A DNA stretch of 64,000 bases from Microcyclospora pomicola (GCA_002786065.1 NHNY01000036.1:1-64000); one strand, 5' to 3'. Shown: positions 9,612-23,094, counted from the first letter of the stretch. Numbers and translations: made by a program. The notes: generated by a model from the sequence alone, not told the origin.

Positions 9612-12420
9612 GTGACAGGGACGAGTATCGCAAAGAGTATTAGTCTAACCGCATTACGCTAATCTTTGTGTACGTTCCGATCCTTTGATCGGAAGTTGTT
9701 ACCTTTGTTAACAAGGTCTAGAATAGCTATAAGATTAGAAAGCAAGCAAATCGTAGCTACTGCGTACCTAGCAATCCGGAGATGCTTTATAAGCATCCGT
9801 AAGTGTTAGGCGGCGAGTAGTGTAGTATCCCTATAGATCTAGGCTATCCAGTTCTACTGCAGCTAAAAACGCAGATTAATAAGTTTAGTAGGTATTCACT
9901 CTGTAGCTACTCGCGCACACACACATATAGGTAGCTAATACGGATATAGATATGTAGGAATATCTCCTAGCGGAGACCCTCGAGTTCTGCTAGCGAGTGC
10001 TGTAAAGTGCTAGGTATCTAGCGGTAATTAATAGCGGTAACTATAATAAACGAGGACGCCTACACGCGTCTACGTACCTCACCCTTCGTAACGCGATTAC
10101 TAACTATATTGTTAGTTAAGCAATACTAGTACTCGCCGAGTCGGAGAAGCTATATACAGCACATCGGAGCTAGTCGGATGTAGCTTAAATAGCGGTGTAA
10201 AAGCTAGTAAGAACCTCGGTTATTACTACGAGTGTAGACGAGTTTAGAGGCATATAAATGCTGCTATAGCCTACTGTATCTATATAGGTACTACTAGTTA
10301 CTACACGAGACTCTACGGCACTCGTAATGACGCTCTAGCTTGATCCGTGTATTCGAGATAGTCGCAATTACTAGTACCGTTACCCTAACGATCTATTCTG
10401 CCCCTAATATAGTCTTCCGAACAGCGATCTAAGCCGGCTAGCGAGTGCTTAGCGAGTAATCCACGATCTAACTTTAAGCCTAATACTAGCTGCTTCTAAG
10501 CCTTCTACGCTAGTAGTAAGCAGTCTAATCGATAGAGCGGCGCACCACTCGTACAGTAATCTATATGTTAATTATGCGGAAGCTTATCGCTAGCTAGGCT
10601 TCAAAAAGGTGTAGCTACTAGCAGTAAATGCCGCATTACGACCTCTGTCGTAACGCGCTATATCTATTGCACTTAAAGACACTCGCAGCGCTACTCGTCT
10701 ACAACTAGCGCCTGTCCGTCTAGCTGCTATTAAGGTAAAAACGAATATATCTATCTACACGTAGACCGTTACTATTAAGCAGCAGAAGCGTACAGTGCTA
10801 CTGTAGCACTACTACTAGTACGAGTTAGTCTACGAGTGTATAGACGGCTTTACAGACTACTTCCTTATTAACACTCTTAAAGGCTAGCTAGTAGTTAACT
10901 AGTTGCTGCTACGCGTTGCTAACGATCAATTGCAAGATCCTTTTAACTATCTAAACTATCGCAACCACTACTTTATTAGTAGCTAGATAGAGGATACTAA
11001 CGCTCCGAAAAGGCTCTTATATAAGGATAGACCCGTAGATAATCTACTCGCAGTGTTAATCCCCTTTCGTAAGGGTAGTACTCGTACCTACGATATTAAG
11101 ATATTATTCGAGCTTAACAGTCTAAAAGCAGTTAAAGCAAAAAAGGCAGTACGCGAGCGTGCTACGAGTACTAAAAGTCTGCCGTCGCTCGAACTGCCTA
11201 CGCGTCTAAGCACTCGCAATAGCGTAGCAATAGCAAGCATTGAACCTATATGTCTAATTATTAAGCAAGAGATTAAGAAGGAGCCTCAAAGAGCACACTC
11301 GCTAGTTACTCGCACTACGGATATCGACACAGTAGATCTTACTAGATCTCCTTCGCGTCCGGACCCTCCACCCCTTCGACGCGAGCTTAAGGATCTACTT
11401 AACAAGTATAAGAGATTAATTGTACGCTACGCACTCGTAGACGCGAGAGCTAGGGCAGCAGCAATAAAAGCGCTAGCGCGTATAGACCGCGAGTGTACGG
11501 AGGTTCCTATAGAGGGTGTCGATAAATCAGACTCTCTACTATTAAACCCTCTATAATTAGACCCTCTGCAATAAGACCCTCTGTAATAAGACCTTCTATA
11601 GCAACCTCCGTAGTAACCTCGAAAGCGTCGTCGTTCGATTGTAGCTTCTAATAGAGTTACGAGACGAAGCAACAAAGTAACGTAGCTACGTACTAACACA
11701 CTCGCAGCTATAGTAAGCCTATACTCGTACCTTTAACAGGCGCAGAACTGCTAGAACGCGTACTTTAATACACTCGTAGCTATAATAAGCCTACACTCGA
11801 AGCTTTAACAGACGTAAAACCAGTGCTAGAACGCGTATAAGTGCTGTTGCTGTTGCTGTTGCTAACGAGGTTTAATAGTAAGATTACAGAGGGAAGATTA
11901 GGGACTAAGAACACATACTCGTAGTACACTCGTATATTAAAAAATTAATCTATGTCTATCTCTTCCTCACCCTCCCCTAATAACGGCGACTCTAATAGAA
12001 ACTCTAAGCTCTTTACAAAACTGTCTAGTAGTTTGCTTAATCTCGCTACCTCCCCCTCTTAAAACTCTACTCGCTACTTAAGCGTAGGTGCACTCGCTAC
12101 TACTATAGTGTAGCTAGACTTCGCCTTAACCTTGCAGAACGCGTAAGCCTTATCCTCCTTGTCGGCGAAGACCTTATACTACACTGTATTGCCTAGGCGA
12201 GTGTACTACGAGCACGCTTTAGCAGTATCCTTTCCCTTACTAGTCTCTATAATGCGGCTAGCCGCATTATACTTACGGAGGTTGTTTAGAGCGGCTTTCT
12301 TACTACTCGCGTTATTACTTGTACTAGCGGCGACCTATTTATCCTACGTCTCTTACTTATAGTACTAAAAATCTGCGGCGTTAGTAGTAGTAGGGCAGTA
12401 GAAGGCGGTAGTTGCTGCTA
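9612..12420 (+). mobile_element. Unidentified, heavily decayed repeat sequence (host of the LTR insertion)
   Basis: This stretch continues the sequence left of the LTR element (about 2700-2995) and has the same extreme dinucleotide pattern: CpA and TpG scarce, TpA and CpG common, the mark of CpA-directed RIP. It reads as degraded coding sequence on the plus strand. The longest open piece is 11053-11556 (167 codons, rich in K, R and short acidic blocks). I recognise no family. A transposon-derived protein is the likeliest origin. It is broken many times. Confidence 0.6.
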
Positions 12421-12422
12421 CT

Positions 12423-12424
12423 AC

Positions 12425-12462
<38 letters not shown>

Positions 12463-12679
12463 TTGCTGCTATTACAGCGAGAGCGAGATTAGCTTAGTCT
12501 TAAAGCTAGTAGCGAGTCTCGTTACGAGTGCGAGGGGATAGGGGCAGTAGCGACAGTAGAGTAGATTCGCGACGCGCAAAAACGCGGAAACAAGCGATTT
12601 CGCTTAGCGAGGGAGAGCGCGAGTCTATTACGAGTGTAGTAGTAGTAGTAGTAGTAGTAGTAGTGTAGTAGTAGTAGTG
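12423..12679. repeat. AGT/TAG trinucleotide microsatellites
   Basis: Two runs of the same trinucleotide occur at 12423-12461 and about 12634-12679, with GCT/GTA-rich sequence around them. They lie near the right end of the decayed island. Confidence 0.85.
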
Positions 12680-12927
12680 CTATTTCTAAGATCTAAGTAT
12701 CCTTAAAAAGCTAGTCGCGAGACTAAGGATATATAGCTAGCTACTGCGAGTGAAGGTAAGAGTGTCTGACAATCGGATGCTTTAAACAATGAGATGTTAA
12801 AGCTATTAGCCTATTATAACAATAGTAAAGACCTACCTTCTTACCTACCTTCTAAATGCGCTAGCGAGCTTATTGGCGCGCGAGTGTGAGCGTGAGTAGC
12901 TGCGCGAGCTTGCGATTCATTGATAAT

Positions 12928-12955
12928 AACAATAGCAGCAATGGCTGCTATTGTT
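12928..12955. repeat. 12-bp inverted repeat (hairpin) at the island boundary
   Basis: Arms AACAATAGCAGC and GCTGCTATTGTT enclose a 4-nt loop. Sequence composition changes from the RIP pattern to ordinary coding-type DNA right here, so this may mark an element end or just a boundary. Confidence 0.6.
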
Positions 12956-13447
12956 GTGTGAGGTTGTTGATTAAAAGGATCTCAAAACTCGGATGTGGAT
13001 GTGGCTGCAATGGCCAACTATAGCCAAATAGAGCTCCGTCGTCGGCATCAACCGTGCCGGTGCCCGGACATGGTCCAGCTTCAGAACAGTCAGCTCCACC
13101 CGCATGACGTCCATCGTTGGTCTCGAACCACATGTACCTGCACCTCATACAACGACGATATCGACATAACGAAGCTGATCTTCTTGTGTGCACCTTAGAT
13201 CGTGGAATAATACTGGAAGGGAACGGCAGACCGGCGTCCGAGCAGTTCTTTCGATTGATCCCCACGAGAACCCATACTGCGTGAGCGCCCCATAGCGTAG
13301 GCGGCGGACATCACAATCAGAAGCCGCCAGTTTCGCGCTCGTAGGAGACCACTTCGCAGGCCCTCTTCCCACTCGAGATCAGCGGATCGGACGTACCGGT
13401 ATAGAAGTCTTCACTGGCAAGAGTTGGGGTAGGCTTGGGTTGCGATC

Positions 13448-14773
13448 ATGGAGGCTGGGGGAAGCCACGACCACGATGATTGGCAACAGGCTGGCCATGA
13501 TGCGACAGTGCAAGATCTTGCAGGACCAGGCGTACACGGACATCTAGACTGTGTTGTGTCGAAACCACAAAAGGAGGCGGAAGGCACACAAAACTCCTAT
13601 GTCTCCTACCTGGTCACAACGGACACAGACTTCAAGTCATTCCAATCGTCCCACTCTGATGTGAGACGAAGGTTTACCGACTTCGTCTTCCTCTACAAAA
13701 CGCTACATAAGGAATACCCACAATGCGCGGTACCACCACTACCCGACAAACACAATATGGCGTACGTTCGAGGTGATCGCTTTGGACCGGACTTTACGAA
13801 CCGCAGAGCATATTCGCTCACCCGCTTCTTGAAACGCCTGACACTGCACCCCGTCCTCCGCCGCGCCACAATCTTGAGTCTTTTCCTCGAGACCAATGAC
13901 TGGAACGCCACAATGCGCAACAGGCCGCAACGTGGCATGTCTGGGTCTGACAGCGGTAACACATCCGTGCTGGAGAACTGGACCGACAGCTTCCTCAATG
14001 CTTTCACCAAGCCCCACAAGACTGATCGTCGATTCCAAGAAGTGAACGACCGAGCATCCAAGCTCGACACAGATCTCGGCACCGTCAGCAAGACCGTGGC
14101 TCGCGTTGCCAAGCGTGAAGGCGATCTCGAAACCGACTACGCAGACCTCGCGCTGCAGATGCAAAAGCTCGCCACCCTCGAGACAGGCGTCGCGGACGAG
14201 CTCACCAAATTCTCCGGCAGCGTCCAAGCCACGAGCGAAGGCTGGAAAGTGCTTAAAGACCACACCGACCAAGACTATCTAGGCTCGCTGAAGGATATGG
14301 AGAGCTACATCACGTCGGTCAAAGCGCTGCTCAAGACGCGCGAGCAGAAGCAGCTGGACTTTGAAGGTCTGACCGAGTACCTCAACAAGGCTGCGTATGA
14401 GCGCGACACTCTCGCGTCGCATGGCAACATGGGCGCCTCGGGCTTCCTCCGCCAGAAAATCGAGGACGTGCGCGGCGTCGACCACGAGCAGAGCCGGCGC
14501 GAGCGACAGCGCAAGCTGGAGGTGCAGATCTCGCGGCTGACGACCGAGGTGGAGGCGGCAAAGAAGACGTCGGAGGCATTCGACGAGGAGGTCGTCAAGG
14601 AGATCAGCGACTTCGAGCGCATCAAGGCGGTAGAGTTTCGAGACACGCTGGGCGGGCTGGCGGAGCAGAATATGGCTTTCTTCCGAGGAAACATGGAGAT
14701 CTGGGAGCAGTTTGTCGCGGAGATGGAGAAGCAAGATCAGCGGACGGGCAGTACGGCGGCGATCGGCGCGTGA
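13448..14773 (+). CDS. SNX4: Sorting nexin Snx4/Atg24 (PX-BAR)
   Basis: The product is a PX-BAR sorting nexin of 441 aa in one exon. In yeast, Snx4 (Atg24) binds PI3P on endosomes, recycles SNAREs from endosomes to Golgi and supports selective autophagy. The PX domain covers about residues 35-155: YVSYLVTTDTDFKSF, the R-R-R-F-T-D-F basic/aromatic core, VPPLPDKH and YVRGDRFGPDF are visible. A long helical BAR region follows (about 180-430), with DHTDQDYLGSLKDME and KALLKTREQKQLDFE as in other filamentous ascomycetes. The length is slightly below the family norm, so a short 5' exon may be missed. The first 35 residues are not well conserved and the start at 13448 is the first usable ATG. Confidence 0.93.
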   Translation: MEAGGSHDHDDWQQAGHDATVQDLAGPGVHGHLDCVVSKPQKEAEGTQNSYVSYLVTTDTDFKSFQSSHSDVRRRFTDFVFLYKTLHKEYPQCAVPPLPDKHNMAYVRGDRFGPDFTNRRAYSLTRFLKRLTLHPVLRRATILSLFLETNDWNATMRNRPQRGMSGSDSGNTSVLENWTDSFLNAFTKPHKTDRRFQEVNDRASKLDTDLGTVSKTVARVAKREGDLETDYADLALQMQKLATLETGVADELTKFSGSVQATSEGWKVLKDHTDQDYLGSLKDMESYITSVKALLKTREQKQLDFEGLTEYLNKAAYERDTLASHGNMGASGFLRQKIEDVRGVDHEQSRRERQRKLEVQISRLTTEVEAAKKTSEAFDEEVVKEISDFERIKAVEFRDTLGGLAEQNMAFFRGNMEIWEQFVAEMEKQDQRTGSTAAIGA

Positions 14774-15360
14774 TAGATGTACATGGGTTGAGGAGGGGAG
14801 ATGTAATACGTAGCATAAATTACTGCATTACGAGACGCATGAACAGAAAAAGCTTTCAGTAGAATATGGTACTATTGTAAGAGATCAAGGAAAACCATGG
14901 TATAGTGTACTGATCGCGCCCACCAACGCCCTATCAATCCGTCAATCCACTCTGCGTTTGGTATCACGTCCCCAAGCATCTTGTGCTCCATCTCCACCCT
15001 GTTAAAGTAGCAGGATGCTCAGAAGACCAATCAACAGTACGGGAACTTGGGCGAGAAGGCGAACGCATATTGGCCGACCGCGATCGCACGTCTCATGCGC
15101 CAGACCACATAGACAATCTTCACCTGGTCGCACGCTGCGCGCGAAACGTACAGATCCAGGAGAAAGATGACATAGGAGTCCGGGCACGTCAAGTCACGAC
15201 CGAGGTATGTGCGTCGAGTCCAGTCAAACGCAGGAAACAACAAGTAAAGCACGATTGATCTAACAATCCAAAGCCCTCGACCCCAGAACCTTACGGACAG
15301 ACAGTCTGGTTCGTCCTGTGGCGTGCGTGGCGGATTCAGCACGGCGTTCGTATACGCTTT
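14774..15360. other. Spacer between SNX4 and the DUF4336 gene
   Basis: This is the convergent 3' region of SNX4 (+) and the DUF4336 gene (-). The only notable feature is a minus-strand open frame (15031-15360) that is in frame with the DUF4336 gene beyond its TAG stop; see findings. Confidence 0.5.
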
Positions 15361-16200
15361 CTACGATGCCTTGGCCGCCGCTTCCAAATGCCACTGCATG
15401 ACCTTTTCGTAGATGCCCTTGCCGCCCGTCTCGATCACGTCGCCGTGGCACGGGATGATGCGGTCGAAGTTCCACTTGGCCATCTTCGCGATGCTGGCGT
15501 TGTAGCCGGGCCGATCGCCGCTGGAAATGGCGTGCCAGATGAAGCGCTTCTGCGCCAGCGCGGTGCCGGCGGTGTTGTTGATGCCCATGAACAGCTTCGT
15601 CAGCAGACCGGTAGTAGCCGACTCGCCAGTGCGGCTCATTTGTTCCGTGGCCGGCAGGTTGAAGATCAGATCTGCTTCGATCAGGGTGCCTGAGGGTCTG
15701 TGGTTGAACACGATCTCGTGGTTTGCGTGGGCGTGCACATACTCCGCGTCGAACTCGGCATCAAATGCAGCGTCAACGCTGAGACTGGCAGGGTCGTTCT
15801 TGCGGAACAATTTCCAGCTGGCCTCGGGAATCTTGGGGTACTTCTGCTTGTCGCGGTATGCGGGTAGAGTCTCGGGCGCAATGACGGTCGCGTTCGGCCA
15901 AGCCTTGTGCCACTCCTCAAGAAAGATATGGTGCTCCTGGTCCAAGGCGGTGATATAGCGGACGTCCTGGCTACCAAGCTTCTCAGTCAAGGATGCCTTG
16001 ACAGTCTCCGTGAGCGCGACCGGAGAGAAAACTGCGAGGGAGCCATTTGCGAGTTTGACGACGGTGCCACGTCCACCGACCTTGATCCGACCAAAACGGA
16101 GGAAAGGAGAGCTGTAGGTGACGATGGAGGGAGTGACTGCGCGGATCACCATGACCTTGTCCGGGTCGGACGGGATGAGCTTGCTTGCACCTGAAGCCAT
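15361..16200 (-). CDS. DUF4336 (metallo-beta-lactamase-like) protein
   Basis: A single-exon protein of 279 aa. It resembles the fungal/bacterial DUF4336 family, which has a metallo-beta-lactamase-like fold of unknown substrate. Recognisable family blocks are GRGTVVKLANGSLAVFSPV near residue 45, the ALDQEHHIFLEEW block near 85, VHAHANHEIVFNH near 155 and DRIIPCHGDVI near 255. The histidines in the last three blocks are the likely metal ligands. No signal peptide is evident. The gene shares a 393-bp divergent promoter with COQ6. The enzyme activity is not known to me. Confidence 0.8.
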   Translation of the reverse strand: MASGASKLIPSDPDKVMVIRAVTPSIVTYSSPFLRFGRIKVGGRGTVVKLANGSLAVFSPVALTETVKASLTEKLGSQDVRYITALDQEHHIFLEEWHKAWPNATVIAPETLPAYRDKQKYPKIPEASWKLFRKNDPASLSVDAAFDAEFDAEYVHAHANHEIVFNHRPSGTLIEADLIFNLPATEQMSRTGESATTGLLTKLFMGINNTAGTALAQKRFIWHAISSGDRPGYNASIAKMAKWNFDRIIPCHGDVIETGGKGIYEKVMQWHLEAAAKAS

Positions 16201-16593
16201 GTTTGTAAAGGAGCTTTGGGATGTTGCTTGGAAGCTATATGGTGATGTTGGTGTTAGGATTTACGACAATCACACTTGGTGAGCTGGCTGGAAAGTTTTA
16301 AATACGAAGGACTGCAGGTTTCAGGCAATACGCGGAAGTGTCAGAGAGTGATCTCGCGGATGTCTATGGAACTGGCCGCGGCGACCGCATCATGATTGCA
16401 GATATCTCGAGCGCAATCTAGAAATGTCAAAGCGACGTCATGGGTAGTTAGAGTTTGATATGCATGCACGAGCGGAAATGGCCGCGGTTGTGCATAATGT
16501 CGAGGTCAAGCAGCAGATGGGCAGAACAACACCTTGATGAGTTGAACGGGGAGACTGTTTAATCGAACGTCAACCATCGGCAAGAAGAAGTCA
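16201..16593. promoter_or_regulatory. Divergent promoter, DUF4336 gene / COQ6
   Basis: A 393-bp gap separates the two start codons. No specific operator is recognised. Confidence 0.5.
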
Positions 16594-18135
16594 ATGGCAT
16601 CGATTGCGCTCCTCCGAAGAGTGCTGGCTCTACCTCCAGCTATAAGACGAAGCCTCTACTCGACTGTATCCACTCCCGAAATCTATGATGTTGTATGCAT
16701 TGGCGGCGGACCAGCTGGTCTCTCTCTTGTTTCGGCCTTGAGATCACATCCAGCTACTCAGAACTTGAAAATTGCACTCCTAGACTCACAAGACCTTATC
16801 AGCCCGCGACCAGTATCAGATCCGCACAGCTTTTCCAACCGGTGCTCGTCGCTCACGCCCTCATCAGTGCGATTCTTGCAACAGATCGGAGCTTGGGATG
16901 ATGTCAAAAGGCAAAGAACGCAGGACTACCATACGATGGATGTGTGGGATGGAGTGAGTGGCAGCAAGATACATTTCGATGGTCTGGATGCACAATCAGG
17001 GCCGGGTCTGCTGGAGTCTCTAGCAGAACTCGTGCCAGGAACTAGGTTTCAAGATGGCCAGAAAAAGTACAAGGCAGAAGACAATGCCGGTGTCATAGCG
17101 ACAATGTGCGAGAACAACAACCTGACGTCCTCACTGTTAGAACGCGCGGGTGTTTCTAGTAGTGAGCCGAACTCGTCGATCACCGTCTTGGACAAGACAA
17201 AGGTCGACTCCATCACTCTTGGTCCTGAACCGACAAGCGAACAAGCGGTCGACCTTTCGCAATGGCCTGTTGTGAACACAGCAACTTCTCGCCTCGCTGC
17301 TCGGCTTCTCATTGGCGCAGACGGAGCCAACAGTCCTGTGCGTCAATTTGCCGACATACCCAGCGACGGGTGGGATTACAACCAACACGGTGTCGTTGCC
17401 ACTCTCACTCTGGACCAGGAATATCCAGCAGACTGCGTTCGCACAGCATACCAGCGTTTTCTCCCAACTGGACCAATCGCGCTACTACCACTTCCCGACA
17501 ACAAAGCCAGTCTTGTATGGTCCACATCGCCTGCGCATGCCGCGCGACTCAAATCTCTCTCACCCGAAGACTTCATCGCAGCGGTGAACGCGGCCTTCCG
17601 CCTCGAAACCATCGACATCAACTTCATGCTCTCTCCTGACTCCGGTTCCTCTCCATCGTCGGAATACTCATGGCGCCTGCCCAACACCAACCCCACCACC
17701 ACCGGCCTGCCCTCGCATTTCCCCACCATCACCTCCGCACAACCAGGTTCGATCGCTTCCTTTCCGCTCCGCATGCGCCACGCATCAACCTATACCGGCC
17801 ATCGCGTCGCCTTACTCGGCGACGCCGCGCACACCATCCACCCCCTCGCCGGCCAAGGCCTCAATCTCGGGCTCGCCGACGCACAGGCTCTCGCGGAGCG
17901 GATTGTCTACGGCATGTCGCATGGCATGGACATCGGCAGCTGCTGGTGTCTCGACGACTACAACGCGGACCGCTGGGCCAAGAACAACGCCGTCATGGGC
18001 GTGTGCGACAAGCTGCAGAAGCTCTACAGCGTCTCTTCCGGGCCCATCGTGTGGGGCCGCAGCCTCGGGTTGAGCGCCGTGGAGAGACTGGGGTCGGTCA
18101 AGGGCATGGTCATGAGTGCTGCTGCTGGTCGGTAA
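16594..18135 (+). CDS. COQ6: Ubiquinone biosynthesis monooxygenase COQ6, mitochondrial
   Basis: A flavoprotein monooxygenase of 513 aa in one exon. Coq6 carries out C5 ring hydroxylation in coenzyme Q synthesis in the mitochondrial matrix, using electrons from ferredoxin. The first 25 residues are Arg/Leu/Ser-rich without acids (ALLRRVLALPPAIRRSLY), a clear mitochondrial presequence. The FAD-binding GxGxxG-type motif is GGGPAGLSL near residue 37. The second FAD motif is RVALLGDAAHTIHPLAGQG near residue 405, followed by LNLGLADAQAL. IGADGANSPVR near residue 240 is the DG motif. Length and motif order match the family. Confidence 0.96.
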   Translation: MASIALLRRVLALPPAIRRSLYSTVSTPEIYDVVCIGGGPAGLSLVSALRSHPATQNLKIALLDSQDLISPRPVSDPHSFSNRCSSLTPSSVRFLQQIGAWDDVKRQRTQDYHTMDVWDGVSGSKIHFDGLDAQSGPGLLESLAELVPGTRFQDGQKKYKAEDNAGVIATMCENNNLTSSLLERAGVSSSEPNSSITVLDKTKVDSITLGPEPTSEQAVDLSQWPVVNTATSRLAARLLIGADGANSPVRQFADIPSDGWDYNQHGVVATLTLDQEYPADCVRTAYQRFLPTGPIALLPLPDNKASLVWSTSPAHAARLKSLSPEDFIAAVNAAFRLETIDINFMLSPDSGSSPSSEYSWRLPNTNPTTTGLPSHFPTITSAQPGSIASFPLRMRHASTYTGHRVALLGDAAHTIHPLAGQGLNLGLADAQALAERIVYGMSHGMDIGSCWCLDDYNADRWAKNNAVMGVCDKLQKLYSVSSGPIVWGRSLGLSAVERLGSVKGMVMSAAAGR

Positions 18136-18505
18136 GCGTCGATCGTGTATTGCATTCGTATTGAGTGGACATTTGCGCGGCGTTTGGAGGGCTTCGCATG
18201 TGAGATCTGACGAGTGTACGAGTAGAGCAGCCACGCGCCAACAGTATATGTATATGTTGTAAAGCTTTGTATATACTTGCATTTCCATAAAGAGCTGTTA
18301 TCCAGTCACAACCCAATTCCTACCGCGTTGCACATTTTCTTTTTGTATCCTTTGATCGTTTGGCCAGAACAAAGCAGTCCCACGCATAGCTATGCATGCA
18401 TTGCCGCATGACAACCTTCCCATCCTGCCGGCATTTTATACAAGAACTTTTACACATCCAAATCCACCACGACAGTCCTGGAGCTTCGACTCGAACCTCC
18501 TCCGT

Positions 18506-19911
18506 CTAGCCTCTCTTCTCTGCCTTCGCCTTCTCCAGCGCTCGCCATTTGTCCTCGGGGATCGTCAAGCAGCGGATCCCGAGATAGTCGCAGATGGCGG
18601 TGATGACGACGTACGCCCAGCGCCAGTAGATGACGTTGGCGAGCGCGAAGTACGCCCAGACGTAGTAGTGCTCCAGCTGGGCGGAGATGGCGGGGAAGCC
18701 GAGGAAGGGGGCGTTGGTCAGGACGGCGCCACCGACCAGCGGCAGCAGCAGGGTGGTCCAGTATGGGAAGGGCTGGTGGGTGAGATGCGCCAGGATCATC
18801 TTGGTGGTCATGCGGCCGAAGACGAGCGAGAGCGTCAGGCAGAGCAGACATAGGTGGTTGTCGCGGAGCAGGGCGGAGTAGGGGGAGCCAAGCCAGGCGA
18901 TCAGCGAGCCTGTGAAGACGAGCATTGGCGTCCACTCGAGGAAGACTGGGGCCATAGGGAGACCCTTAGCGCGGCGAGCTTCCCAGACGTTGTACACGCA
19001 GCCGGGAAGGTGGGCGATGAAGAAACCCGAGAGCAGGATTGTGACCCAGAAGTCCATGAACACCAATGAGCCGAAGAGTTCCGGGTGGCCGAAGAAGTCG
19101 GTCAGTGGCGTGTGCCAGACGACGGGCCCGTAGATGCCGGAGATGATCATGATGGAGGAGGCGAGGATGAGGCCTTCGGTCGGGCCATTGAAGTAGCCTA
19201 GGTAGAGGGTGTGGGTGTGGTAGGTCTCCCAGGTGGAGAAGAACATGGGCAGAGTTGGGATGAGAGCGGTCAACGCGCCGAGTTTGGTAGGGCCGAGTGC
19301 CATGGCAGAGGTCTCCAAGAGGGAAGCCAGAGTGCAGTTTAAGGAGTCAATGCCGTGGTCGAAGAGCTCGCCGAGTCCCGACGATGTGCCGGTGCGTCGT
19401 GCTTGCTTGCCGTCGATGTTGTCCATGGTGCTATACGCCCACACGCCAAAGGCATAGCTGTAGTAGACCCAGGAGTACTTCGGGCCTTGAAGGTCGGGAT
19501 CCATGAAAGATAGCAGTCCGACGTTACCTAGGACGAAGAAGAAGCCCAGGAGCGTAACCATATTGGGCGCCAGCCATAATGGGAGGAATTCAACACATGC
19601 ATTCCACTGCACAGACCACACGATGAGCTTCATCTTCATATGTGTGCTTCGGTCAGATCACGAATCACTCACATAATGCTTCAGGATGTAATTGGAGATT
19701 GGGCTCTTGTCCACAGATGAATATTTGTACGTCTTGAAATGCTGCAATGCATCTTCAGACACGCAATCGGCCGTCGTACCCTTGCCCGTGTCTGTGAGGC
19801 GAATTGGTGTCAGTCTTGCCCACAATAACTTAAGAGAAGCATGAACCCAATGCTCAAAATCTGCACGCCTGGCTTACTGGTAGAACTGAGACTTCTCCCT
19901 CTTTGCGACAT
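18506..19911 (-). CDS. CDP-alcohol phosphotransferase (ethanolamine/choline phosphotransferase)
   Basis: Three exons on the minus strand: 19911-19878, 19791-19673 and 19606-18506, joining to 417 aa. The large open frame begins at an ATG (19639) inside the second intron; true coding resumes at WNACVEF after CAG. The enzyme makes phosphatidylethanolamine or phosphatidylcholine from CDP-alcohol and diacylglycerol in the ER (Kennedy pathway). The catalytic signature DGxxAR-x8-GxxxD-x3-D is complete: DGKQARRTGTSSGLGELFDHGID. The N-terminal block TYKYSSVDKSPISNYILKHY fits the family. Several hydrophobic segments follow and the C-terminus is basic. Sequence alone does not decide between EPT1 and CPT1 specificity. 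Confidence 0.93.
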
Positions 19912-20643
19912 GTCGGCAATGTGTGCTCAGGAGAGCATTGTAGAAGACGTCAGGGTTCACCAACAAGAAGTTTTGACGTGGATGGCTGCCAACCTAGGTT
20001 GCGGCCCCTGCCGCCACTGCTTCGTCTTCGGCTTGTCGCTTCACCTGCAGTAGCTCCATACAGCTCTGCAATATGTTGTCGATCTGTCCTCGGTATACAA
20101 ACTGTAATCATGTCCGCGTATGAAGAAATTGTTGACACTGATCTCGAGATCTTGTTATCAGGGTACTATGCTATCAGGCTAAGCGTACATCTACATGCAA
20201 CAACGTCAAGACCAGAAGCATCATAAATTGGTGCAATCTCCACGAAACGTACTTCTATGTATTGGATGTACACTTTCATCGCATTGATGAAGGCAGCTTC
20301 TCAATACACGAAGCACAGCATGGTCACTGCATTGGAGAAGATCGCATGTATGGGAGTCTGTGTAATATCGTTACGAACAAGATTTGTGATTCATTCCGAA
20401 TTCTTCACATACGCCTCATTAAGCATCATGAGGGCTTGTGCAATTCATCGGACTCTACTGGACTCCCTAGTAGTCCTACAAACGCGCAGATTTTGTGGCT
20501 TTGCTTTTTTCCCGCTGCAACCCTGCCTGTGATGCAACCCTGTCATCAAGCACAAACATGCTTGACGGTCAGCGTAGAGCTCTCGGTCGTCGCTTCTGCC
20601 GGCATAACATCACATGGCGCACATATTACAAGCGTCAGGACAT
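19912..20643. other. Intergenic region, SSB1 3' end to phosphotransferase promoter
   Basis: Both flanking genes are on the minus strand, so this 732-bp stretch holds the SSB1 3' UTR and the promoter of the phosphotransferase gene. I see no gene and no repeat. Confidence 0.5.
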
Positions 20644-22918
<2,275 letters not shown>

Positions 22919-23094
22919 GATTGTGAGTGTCGTGAGTGAGAATGGGAGGTGTAGATGTGTGGTGAACAATCGGGACCACCAGATTTCGCAGGAAAAAGTT
23001 CGACCTCGACTTCAGGTGGAGGTCCAAGCGGCCTTGGCATAATCATAGCGCACTAAACATTTTGAGTTGCCTCACATGTCACTGCGATGGAAAT

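Noticed and set aside
12423-12679. CRISPR-like repeat array
   Set aside because: The repeats are simple trinucleotide runs without spacers; the host is a eukaryote.
2643-12955. One large DNA transposon bounded by the two hairpins
   Set aside because: The two inverted repeats (2643-2669 and 12928-12955) do not match each other, so they are not terminal repeats of one element.
13693-14734. Several 100-180 aa minus-strand frames
   Set aside because: They are antisense to the SNX4 PX-BAR gene; their regular Leu/Arg content mirrors the sense codons.
18392-19506. Plus-strand open frames over the phosphotransferase gene
   Set aside because: They are antisense shadows of the CDP-alcohol phosphotransferase exon.
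19607-19639. ATG at 19639 as start of the phosphotransferase
   Set aside because: It lies inside the intron; the conserved N-terminal block is in upstream exons that join in phase.
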